Assembly: GCA_037442845.1 (NCBI GenBank)
Contig: JBBIPL010000087.1
Location: 1-8,769, forward strand
Direction of reading: 5' to 3'
Source: PFJX01 sp037442845
GTDB lineage: Bacteria > Pseudomonadota > Gammaproteobacteria > Burkholderiales > Thiobacillaceae
Length of the DNA stretch: 8,769 bases
The position numbers were made by a program, and so were the translations under genes. Of the stretch, positions 1-5,388 are shown piece after piece; the first letter of the stretch is position 1; every line of letters starts with the position of its first letter. The notes beneath the pieces are model-generated. The model searched no databases and was not told the DNA's origin. It saw nothing but the letters and a program-made list of their open reading frames with translations.

Positions 1-22
1 TTTGCAGCAGTTCGTTTCTCAT
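1..22 (-). CDS. Possible 5' end of a divergent gene leaving the window
   Basis: On the minus strand an ATG at 22-20 opens a frame reading M-R-N-E-L-L-Q before the window ends. It points away from the gene at 83, so the two would form a divergent pair with a 60-bp gap. There is only a weak GGGT upstream and no other support. Seven codons cannot identify a product, so this is a guess from layout. Confidence 0.22.
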
Positions 23-82
23 ACTGGCGACCCGTTGAAAAGCACGGCATTCTAGCCATTCATTCGCGGTTGGATATCCCCC

Positions 83-496
83 ATGTGGCGATTGCCCAAG
101 CCCAAATTCAAGGTTCTCATGTACGGCCCGGAGCTGCCGTCCGGCGGCGTGCCGGGCTTGGCGCATTTCGAGCCGGGGATTCTGGTGCTGGAGGGCCGGC
201 GCTACTGGTTCACCGTGCAATTCCTCCAGCTCAGCCTGGATACCGGAGGCTATGACGGTCGCCAGTGGATGATCGCCTGGCGGTCGCATGCCGGCCCGAT
301 GAAGGCGTTGCTGCAGGGCGGCGATGCCATCGATCTGTTCATCAAGTATGCGCCGCCGGAACTTGCCGAGCGGTTGCATCTGGCCCGCCGCGCCCGGCGT
401 CCGGACGCGCTGCGCAAGTGGCTGGGCGCGGCGATCCCGCTGACCCAGCTGGCTTTTCTGGCCGCCAGCCTGTTCTGGGCGGCCCCGCTGCGTTGA
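83..496 (+). CDS. Hypothetical protein with C-terminal membrane segment
   Basis: I do not recognise this 137-residue protein. The N-terminal part (residues about 1-90) is a mixed soluble-looking region with several aromatic residues (RYWFTVQF, QWMIAW) and a basic start (RLPKPKFK). A stretch of Arg/Ala (LARRARRPDALRK) at about 99-112 precedes a hydrophobic segment at about 114-135 that ends in the final Arg, so it could be a tail-anchored inner-membrane protein with its body in the cytoplasm. The ATG at 83 is the first conventional start after an in-frame TAG at 53-55. The upstream sequence has only a weak purine patch (TTGGAT). The stop (494-496) lies one base before an inverted-repeat element, so the present C-terminus might have been set by that element's arrival. 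Codon use matches the GC-rich neighbours. Being a real gene is likely but not certain. Confidence 0.65.
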   Translation: MWRLPKPKFKVLMYGPELPSGGVPGLAHFEPGILVLEGRRYWFTVQFLQLSLDTGGYDGRQWMIAWRSHAGPMKALLQGGDAIDLFIKYAPPELAERLHLARRARRPDALRKWLGAAIPLTQLAFLAASLFWAAPLR

Positions 497-497
497 A

Positions 498-756
498 CCT
501 AAAAACCTCAGTTGACCGCTCCTTGTCCTTCGCAAAGACGCATGGAACCTGAGGTTTGCGCCTTCGTTCACGCTTACCCGGAAGGTGAGTCCGCTACGCG
601 CCCGCCTGCGGGTCTGTGCGCGCGTCCGGCTGCGTACCCGCAAGGGGCAGGCCGGATTCTTAAAGCCGCTGAAGCGGCAACAGCCCCGCTCTCGTCGCGC
701 CAAGCCCCCCACCCGCACAAACCCGCCTTCGGGCGCGTTCAACTGAGGTTTTTAGG
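498..756. repeat. 259-bp element with perfect 18-bp terminal inverted repeats (MITE-like)
   Basis: CCTAAAAACCTCAGTTGA at 498-515 is repeated exactly in inverse at 739-756, and similarity continues inward for a few bases (CCGC versus ACGC). A related palindrome, AACCTGAGGTT, lies inside at 546-556. The interior holds small hairpins, including GCCGCT/AGCGGC near 665-678 and CCCG-CCTT-CGGG near 722-733, and no convincing gene. Size, ends and lack of coding suggest a non-autonomous transposon remnant or a large palindromic intergenic repeat. No clear target-site duplication is visible, so mobility is inferred. This stretch fills most of the 308-bp gap between the genes at 496 and 805. Confidence 0.65.
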
Positions 757-758
757 AT

Positions 759-782
759 AAAAAGAGCCCTTCTCGCGAAGGG
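759..782 (-). terminator. Intrinsic terminator of the repeat-protein gene
   Basis: On the minus strand the stem CCCTTC (782-777), loop GCGA and stem GAAGGG (772-767) are followed by CTC and a run of five T (763-759). This is a textbook Rho-independent terminator about 22 bp after the stop codon at 805. The inverted-repeat element begins just beyond the T run. Confidence 0.82.
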
Positions 783-804
783 ATCCGGGCGGCACAAGTG
801 GGGC

Positions 805-1929
805 TTACTTGGGGGAAACGCCGAGCGCCTTGACGGTCTCGATGTTCAGGTAGCCGTCCTGGGCAATGCCCTTGGCTTTCTGATAATCGGCTACCGCCTT
901 CATGGTGGCGTTGTCGAGTTGTCCGGCGACGCCCGGGGTGAAGCCGGCGGCCTTCAGCGCGGCCTGGATTTCCGCGATCTTGGCGGGCGTGGCATTCACG
1001 TCGCAGAGCACGGAGGTCCAGTATTCCTGCACCGGGCAAACCATGACTTCCTGGGGAACGTCGGCGTACTCGGCCGCGATCGGCACGCGCACTTCCTTCG
1101 CCGCCGCCACCAGCTTGGTCACCTCGCGTTCGGCATACTCGGCGGGAATGGGAATGCGCTTCTCGGTGGCGGGGGTGACCACGGTCATGATCTCGCGCTC
1201 GTAATCCACCGGCACCACTTTGGTTACCGTGGTGGCCGGCTTGACCAGCTTCTTCACCTCCTTCTCGGCGAATTCCGCGGGGATCTGCACGGTGCGTGTG
1301 GTGGCCGGGGTCTTCAGCACGGTCTTCTTGACGGTCTGGTATTCCGCCGGGATGTCCTCGTAGCGCACGCTGGCCGGGGCCTTCAGCACCTGGCGGGTGA
1401 TGGTCTGGTACTCGGCCGGCACTTCCACCAGGCACATGATCTCGCCGGTGGAGGCATCGATTCGCTGGATGTTGGTCTGGGTGCCCGGTTTCCAGGTGGT
1501 ATAGGCCTCGCGCACCAGCTTCTTCTCGGTGACGGTCTCATACACCGCCGGCACTTCGATGGCTTTGCGGCCGGCGGGCCTGACCATGACCTTTTCCTCG
1601 ACGTCCTCGTACACCGCGGGCACCGGCTCCAGACGGGTGCTGGCTTCCTTGACCAACACGCGCTCCTTGACGGTATCGTAGACAGCCGGAACCACTTCCT
1701 GGATTTCCTCGCTCTGCACGCGCACCTTCACCGCCTTGTACACGGGCGGCACGATCTCGATGCGTTCGCCGGCTTCTTTCACCAGCACGCGCTCTTTCAC
1801 CGTTTCGTACTTGGCGGGTACGGTTTCGACGCGCTCGCTGGCTTCCTTCACCAGCTTGCGGACCCTGTCGGTGCGGAACTGCGCGGGGCGCACCACCTTG
1901 GCGTAACACTCGCCGGCCTTCGCGTTCAT
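805..1929 (-). CDS. Repeat-rich envelope protein with C-terminal peptidoglycan-binding domain (intact 3' part)
   Basis: This 374-residue open frame starts with MNAKAGECYAKVV. It then runs through about eleven degenerate 23-residue repeats (residues about 15-300) with the core VPAxYxTVxxxVLVKxA, alternating between an I/V-P-A-x-Y turn and a KEA/KPA segment. One unit near residues 145-175 carries an insertion (WKPGTQTNIQRIDAS). Residues about 312-374 look like a PG_binding_1 domain (AEIQAALKAAGF ... GQLDNATMKAVADYQKAKG), which in known families binds peptidoglycan. The expected location is periplasm or outer envelope. The ATG at 1929 is probably not the true start: the same frame is open upstream with a Pro/Ala linker (KKPAPAAKPAAIPAP), and a signal peptide lies in another frame (see the 805-2232 entry). 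An intrinsic terminator follows. Repeat-wise function is unknown, possibly a spacer or stalk. Confidence 0.8.
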   Translation of the reverse strand: MNAKAGECYAKVVRPAQFRTDRVRKLVKEASERVETVPAKYETVKERVLVKEAGERIEIVPPVYKAVKVRVQSEEIQEVVPAVYDTVKERVLVKEASTRLEPVPAVYEDVEEKVMVRPAGRKAIEVPAVYETVTEKKLVREAYTTWKPGTQTNIQRIDASTGEIMCLVEVPAEYQTITRQVLKAPASVRYEDIPAEYQTVKKTVLKTPATTRTVQIPAEFAEKEVKKLVKPATTVTKVVPVDYEREIMTVVTPATEKRIPIPAEYAEREVTKLVAAAKEVRVPIAAEYADVPQEVMVCPVQEYWTSVLCDVNATPAKIAEIQAALKAAGFTPGVAGQLDNATMKAVADYQKAKGIAQDGYLNIETVKALGVSPK

Positions 1930-2232
1930 CGGCGTCTTGTCACCCAGCAGGGCGCCGGGCGGCAGCGGACATGGCGCGGGTATTGCCGCCGGCTTGGCCG
2001 CCGGGGCCGGTTTTTTTGTCCTCGACGCAGCCCGGATCCAGCAAGGCGCGGCCGGGACAGCCGATGGTACGGTACAGCTCGAATCCCGTGGTGTTGCCGG
2101 CCTGATTGCCGCTGGCCTTGTTCTCAGGGTTGTAGAAGCTGCCTTGCGCCGAACTGGCGAGGGCGGAACCTGCCAGGGCGCCGCAGCCGATGGCGAGCAG
2201 GGCGATATTCAGGGTCTTAACGAAAAGGTCAT
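805..2232 (-). pseudogene. Probable full-length repeat/peptidoglycan-binding gene with two compensating frameshifts
   Basis: An ATG at 2232 follows a strong AGGAG ribosome-binding site with 6-nt spacing, but its frame stops after seven codons (MTFSLRP, stop 2211-2209). A +1/-2 change in frame there gives a clear export signal (FVKTLNIALLAIGCGALA, cleavage near SALA-SS, about 2156). A mature N-terminus follows, with FYNPEN and TTGFELYRTIGCPGR, ending in GCVEDKK. At a run of seven A on the minus strand (plus 2017-2011) a second shift of opposite effect restores the frame of the 374-residue body through PAPAAKPAAIPAPCPLPPG. Length 2232-805 is a whole number of codons (475 residues plus stop), so the shifts cancel. 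The frame-0 alternative N-terminus has no start codon and lacks a signal. This could be decay, phase variation, slippage or base-calling error. The one-gene interpretation is fairly strong. Confidence 0.65.
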
Positions 2233-2357
2233 GGTGAGCTCCTAAGACGAGTGGGTGAAACGAAACGATGCGGGTGGTCTCCGGCCTGTCGTGCTCGCCG
2301 GGCATGGCGAAGCTCCGGAACCACACTGCTAAAGGTGGTGGCTGGTGCATGTTGGAC

Positions 2358-2395
2358 CATGCTTGTTAGCACCGTAGCGTATCGGTGCTTGCATG
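2358..2395. repeat. Imperfect inverted repeat beside CRP-type site
   Basis: AGCACCG (2368-2374) and CGGTGCT (2383-2389) are perfect 7-bp arms around an 8-base loop. Outside them CATGC (2358-2362) and GCATG (2391-2395) pair as well, separated by unequal internal bulges. There is no T run on either side, so it is not a classic terminator. It could be an operator, an RNA leader hairpin or a Rho-independent-like 3' end of the oxygenase transcript. Confidence 0.55.
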
Positions 2396-2397
2396 AC

Positions 2398-2413
2398 TGT
2401 GAGACTGTTCACA
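2398..2413. promoter_or_regulatory. Perfect CRP/Vfr-type palindrome
   Basis: TGTGAGACTGTTCACA matches the two conserved half-sites of the CRP family consensus, TGTGA-N6-TCACA, with no mismatch. It lies about 166 bp upstream of the repeat-protein start (2232) and 28 bp past the oxygenase stop, so the repeat-protein gene is the natural target. The centre is 2405.5. A start near 2364 would be class II spacing, where the -10 would be only a weak TACGGT. Binding itself is inferred, and the cognate regulator is not in this window. Confidence 0.5.
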
Positions 2414-2440
2414 AAGCCCAAAAAACACGGCAACCTACGC

Positions 2441-3028
2441 TCAGCGCCGCCTGAACCAGCCCGTCAGGCTCAGCCGTTCCCGCCGCGCGGGCAACACCTC
2501 GTGCCAGAAACGCTCGGACAGGAAGGCGACCAGGGCGCCGCCGGCCGGCACGATCTCCAGGGGTTCGCCAGCCGCCTCGGGCCAGAAGCGCAGCAGGCCA
2601 CCGTCTTCCCGGTTCCAGTCCTCGTTGAGGTAGAGAATGACGGTGAGCGTGCGGCGGTCGTCGTCGCGGAAACGGTCCAGGTGGCGCTGGTAACCGCTGC
2701 CCGGGGGATACACGGCGAAGTGCAGTTCCACGTCGAACAGCCCCAGGAAAAGGGTCAGGTTCGCCGCCTGGCGCAGGGCTTCGAGCCTGGCCAAGGCGGC
2801 TTGCAGAGCCGGGCCGGCACGGCTTTCGTCCACCCAGAGGATGTGGTCGCCGCGGATTTCAGAACGCACCGCGGCGTTGCCCCTGCCCACGCCGGCGGCA
2901 TGGAAACCCCCGTCCGCGAAAGCCTGCCGGCACTCCCCGCGCAGCGCCGCGGTTTCGGCAGCGCTGAGGAACCCGGGCGCCACGCACCAGCCCGGCCCGG
3001 CCAGGCCGGCAACGATGGAATCGAGCAC
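2441..3028 (-). CDS. 2-oxoglutarate/Fe(II) oxygenase, prolyl hydroxylase (PHD/P4Hc) type
   Basis: The 195-residue product carries the complete 2OG-Fe(II) dioxygenase site: His116 and Asp118 in YQRHLDRF, distal His176 in FWHEVLP, and the 2-oxoglutarate Arg185 nine residues later (RLSLTGWF). The run from the HxD motif through TVILYLNEDW, GGLLRFWPE and HEVLP...R...T.WF follows human PHD2/EGLN order and spacing closely. Such enzymes couple decarboxylation of 2-oxoglutarate with hydroxylation of a residue, usually proline. A Pseudomonas member acts on EF-Tu, so a translation-factor target is possible here but unproven. I chose GTG at 3028 because it lies 5 nt after the stop of the upstream gene and starts the domain (VLDSIVAGLAGPGW). 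The longer ATG frame from 3157 would overlap that gene by 120 bp with low-complexity sequence. No strong Shine-Dalgarno is seen, so translational coupling is likely. Confidence 0.85.
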   Translation of the reverse strand: MLDSIVAGLAGPGWCVAPGFLSAAETAALRGECRQAFADGGFHAAGVGRGNAAVRSEIRGDHILWVDESRAGPALQAALARLEALRQAANLTLFLGLFDVELHFAVYPPGSGYQRHLDRFRDDDRRTLTVILYLNEDWNREDGGLLRFWPEAAGEPLEIVPAGGALVAFLSERFWHEVLPARRERLSLTGWFRRR

Positions 3029-3033
3029 CGCGC

Positions 3034-4521
3034 TCAGTATTTCACCCGCACCCGCCAGGCCAGGGTCGTCTTGCCCTCGGCGGGCACCGGTACTTTCCAG
3101 ACGGCGGTGCGGGCGGAATCCTTCTTGTGCGGGTGGCTTTCCTGCAGCATCTGCCATTCGCCGGGGATGTTTTCCAGCACGCTGACCACCACCTTCTCGC
3201 TTTTGGCATTGCGGATTTCCAACTGATAGGTGGTCTCGATGACCCCGCCCCGTGCGTTGAAGCCGGCGGCTGCAATGCGCTGGAAGTCCACCTGCTTCTT
3301 GTCGGCGGTAATGTCGAAAGCCTCGCCCAGCTTGAGCTTGACGGTTTCGCCCTTGGCGGTGTGCTCGATGCGGTCCTCGCCGATGAATTGGGCGCGGCCG
3401 GCGCTGTCCTTCTTGTAGACCCGCACGATGCCCTTGGGCAGCGGCACGCCCAGACCGACGTTCTCGCCTTTCTCGGACTTGTTGGTGAATTCCATGAAGA
3501 CGCCGGGTTTGAGTTTCTTGCCCAGGTCGCCTTGCTGGCTGGTGTAGTACCAGTCCCCCCCGGCCAGTCGGAATTCCTTGTCCACCGCCACCTTCTGCGC
3601 GGAGAGCAGGGCGACCTGCTTGGTCTGCCGGTCCTGCAGGGTGGTGAGCCGATCCAGGGTGTAGAGGTGGTATTCGAACAGGCCCTCTTCCTGCATGGCC
3701 GGCGCCGCGTCGGCCATGGCCATGGCTTTCGCCATCATGGGCAGCGGCCTGCGCTCGGGCTGGGCCCGGTTCACCTCGCCGGCGATGAGTTGCAGACGGG
3801 CATTGGGGTAGGCGGCGCCGCTGGTGTTGGTAAGGGTGACCCAGCCGTTGAGGTCGATGCTGTCCTCCTTGTTGGAGAGCTCGGCCACGTAGTCCGCCTT
3901 CCAGGTCAGGCCCTGGGTCAGGTAGGTGAGTTCCATGTCCTGGTCGACGGTGGTCTTGGTGCCGGCGAAGAAGGGGGTCGGCGCCTCGGTCCTGAACAGC
4001 ATGGACAGGGTGGGGCGGTCGCGCAGATGCGCCGGCACGCCGGGGAAGGCCAGACGGCCTGGGTTGGGCAGGGCGGCCTCCACCCGGTCGCTGAATCTCA
4101 GCACCGCGCCTTCATTGGCGGCCAGCACGGTGGCGAATTCGCTGAGTTCGACGCCGGTGATGGGCTGATTGCGGATGACCCGGACCTGGGCGCCGACGGA
4201 TTCCTCCAGCAGCTTCTGGGGGGTGAGCAGATCGAAGTCGAAGTTCTGCTCGTAGAGGATGAGCTTGCGCCCGTCCAGGGAACGCAGCAGCGCGGTCTCG
4301 GGCTGCATGCGGGCGGAAACGTCGCGCCAGGCCAACAGATTGTCGCCGTTGACCACCTTGACCCGGCGCGCGTCCTTCACCAGGGCCAGGTCGCCGTTGT
4401 AGATGGTGACCGCCAGGGCGATCTGCTCGCTGGCGTTGCTCTGCCGCTCCTCGGCGGCGTGGAGGGCGCCGGCCGCCAGCAGGGCGAGGGCGAGCAGACT
4501 TCCCTTCAGGGTTGTTTTCAT
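3034..4521 (-). CDS. Exported DUF4139 domain protein
   Basis: The 495-residue product begins with a clear signal peptide (MKTTLKGSLLALALLAAG, cleavage about ALHA-AE at residue 22), so it is periplasmic or surface exposed. The body fits the DUF4139 family, whose members have a beta-rich N-terminal half (VTIYNGDLALVKDARRV) and a C-terminal domain containing LTWKADYVAELSNKEDSIDLNGWVTLTNTSG. The last part (LEIRNAKSEKVVVSVLENIPGEWQML ... AWRVRVKY) is typical. A Met/Ala-rich stretch at about residues 261-276 (MMAKAMAMADAAPAM) links the halves. The function of this family is not known. The start ATG has TGGAG eight bases upstream. It is the first gene of a two-gene unit with the oxygenase, whose start follows its stop by 5 nt, and it is divergent from the exonuclease gene with an 87-bp gap. 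Family assignment is by pattern recognition. Confidence 0.88.
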   Translation of the reverse strand: MKTTLKGSLLALALLAAGALHAAEERQSNASEQIALAVTIYNGDLALVKDARRVKVVNGDNLLAWRDVSARMQPETALLRSLDGRKLILYEQNFDFDLLTPQKLLEESVGAQVRVIRNQPITGVELSEFATVLAANEGAVLRFSDRVEAALPNPGRLAFPGVPAHLRDRPTLSMLFRTEAPTPFFAGTKTTVDQDMELTYLTQGLTWKADYVAELSNKEDSIDLNGWVTLTNTSGAAYPNARLQLIAGEVNRAQPERRPLPMMAKAMAMADAAPAMQEEGLFEYHLYTLDRLTTLQDRQTKQVALLSAQKVAVDKEFRLAGGDWYYTSQQGDLGKKLKPGVFMEFTNKSEKGENVGLGVPLPKGIVRVYKKDSAGRAQFIGEDRIEHTAKGETVKLKLGEAFDITADKKQVDFQRIAAAGFNARGGVIETTYQLEIRNAKSEKVVVSVLENIPGEWQMLQESHPHKKDSARTAVWKVPVPAEGKTTLAWRVRVKY

Positions 4522-4608
4522 GGCGTTTCTCCAGGGGGTGGGTGTCAGCCGGCCCCGAGGGGGGCGGACAAACCGGATAGAATTGCCCGAATTTTATCCC
4601 GAGCCATC

Positions 4609-5388
4609 ATGACTCCCGTTCTCGTCTTCGACATCGAAACCATTCCCGACATCGCCGGGTTGCGCCGTCTCCACAACGTGGGGGAGGAGGCCAGCGACCA
4701 CGAGGTGGGGCAAATGGCCTTCCTCATGCGCCGCCAGCAGACCGGCGGTTCCGACTTCATGCCGCATTACCTGCAACGGGTGGTGACCATCTCCTGCACC
4801 CTGCGCGAGGGCGACCGCTTCCGCGTGTTCTCCCTGTCCGAGCCGGATGCGGCGGAAGGCGAGATCGTCCAGCGCTTCTTCGACGGCATCGAGAAGTACA
4901 CGCCGCAACTGGTGAGCTGGAACGGCGGCGGTTTCGACCTGCCGGTGCTGCACTATCGGGCCATGCTGCATGGCGTCACCGCGCCCAAGTACTGGGACTG
5001 GGGCGACGACGACCGGGACTTCAAATACAACAACTACCTGAACCGCTACCACACCCGCCATCTGGACCTGATGGACGTGCTGGCAATGTATTCCGGCCGG
5101 GCCAACGCCCCATTGGACGAGCTGGCCAAGCTCTACGGCTTTCCCGGCAAGCTGGGCATGGACGGCTCGGAAGTCTGGCCCGCCTATCAAAGGGGCGAGA
5201 TCGGCGCCATCCGCGACTATTGCGAGACGGACGTGGTCAACACCTGGCTGGTCTACCTGCGCTTCCAGAGGATGCGCGGCGTGCTCACCGCCGAGCGGTA
5301 CGCGCGGGAGATCGAACTGGTGAAGTCCAGCCTGGAGGATATCGGCGCCGAGCACTGGTTCGCGTTCCTGGAGGCCTGGGGGGCATGA
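4609..5388 (+). CDS. PolB-like 3'-5' exonuclease (DnaQ-fold, DNA_pol_B_exo2 type)
   Basis: The 259-residue protein shows all three exonuclease motifs of the DEDD superfamily: ExoI FDIET (Asp8, Glu10), ExoII SWNGGGFDLPVL (Asn105, Asp110) and ExoIII YCETDVVNT (Tyr204, Asp208), so it is a DEDDy enzyme that would need two metal ions to remove 3' nucleotides from DNA or RNA. Spacing and the HYRAMLHGVTAPKYWDWGDD segment suit the predicted PolB-like exonuclease 2 family, which has no polymerase domain. The substrate is unknown. The ATG at 4609 begins the conserved N-terminus (MTPVLVFDIET); in-frame sequence upstream is only the shadow of the opposite DUF4139 gene. The ribosome-binding site is weak (GAG six bases before). 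The stop overlaps the rlmD start as ATGA, so the two genes form an operon. TAGAAT at 4578-4583 is a possible -10 without a matching -35. Confidence 0.87.
   Translation: MTPVLVFDIETIPDIAGLRRLHNVGEEASDHEVGQMAFLMRRQQTGGSDFMPHYLQRVVTISCTLREGDRFRVFSLSEPDAAEGEIVQRFFDGIEKYTPQLVSWNGGGFDLPVLHYRAMLHGVTAPKYWDWGDDDRDFKYNNYLNRYHTRHLDLMDVLAMYSGRANAPLDELAKLYGFPGKLGMDGSEVWPAYQRGEIGAIRDYCETDVVNTWLVYLRFQRMRGVLTAERYAREIELVKSSLEDIGAEHWFAFLEAWGA

Larger units (their letters stand above)
2233..2440. other. Intergenic control region between the oxygenase and repeat-protein genes
   Basis: This gap of 208 bp holds, in minus-strand reading order, a T-rich patch with no obvious stem after the oxygenase stop, a CRP-type palindrome (2398-2413), a long imperfect hairpin (2358-2395) and the AGGAG ribosome-binding site (about 2239-2243). 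An additional GCATG/CATGC pair flanks TTGGAC at 2347-2362. I see no well-matched -35/-10 pair. TAACAA (2368-2363) is the best -10 candidate and is weak. Confidence 0.5.

Noticed and set aside
70..255. TTG-started 61-residue frame at the left edge
   Set aside because: Overlaps the better 83-496 frame, ends early and is Arg/Ala-rich without motifs.
512..760. 82-residue frame inside the inverted-repeat element
   Set aside because: No ribosome-binding site, Pro/Ala/Arg-rich, and it spans hairpins and one terminal repeat.
1000..1900. CRISPR-like or satellite DNA array
   Set aside because: The periodicity is at protein level (69-bp coding units with diverged DNA), with no spacers.
919..2220. 433-residue plus-strand frame opposite the repeat gene
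   Set aside because: His/Gly/Leu-rich low-complexity shadow of the tandem repeats; the minus strand has the repeat motif and the peptidoglycan-binding domain.
2233..2350. ATG at 2350 as start of the signal-peptide frame
   Set aside because: It adds some 40 residues before the signal peptide, has no ribosome-binding site, and runs across the AGGAG that precedes the ATG at 2232.
3029..3157. ATG at 3157 as start of the oxygenase
   Set aside because: It would overlap the DUF4139 gene by about 120 bp with Arg/Gly-rich sequence outside the domain; GTG at 3028 fits the domain start.
3127..4608. Long in-frame upstream extension of the exonuclease
   Set aside because: It is the antisense of the DUF4139 gene, and the conserved exonuclease N-terminus begins at the ATG at 4609.
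4594..5355. 253-residue minus-strand frame opposite the exonuclease
   Set aside because: Shadow of a gene with all three exonuclease motifs; His/Val/Gln-rich with no recognisable domain.
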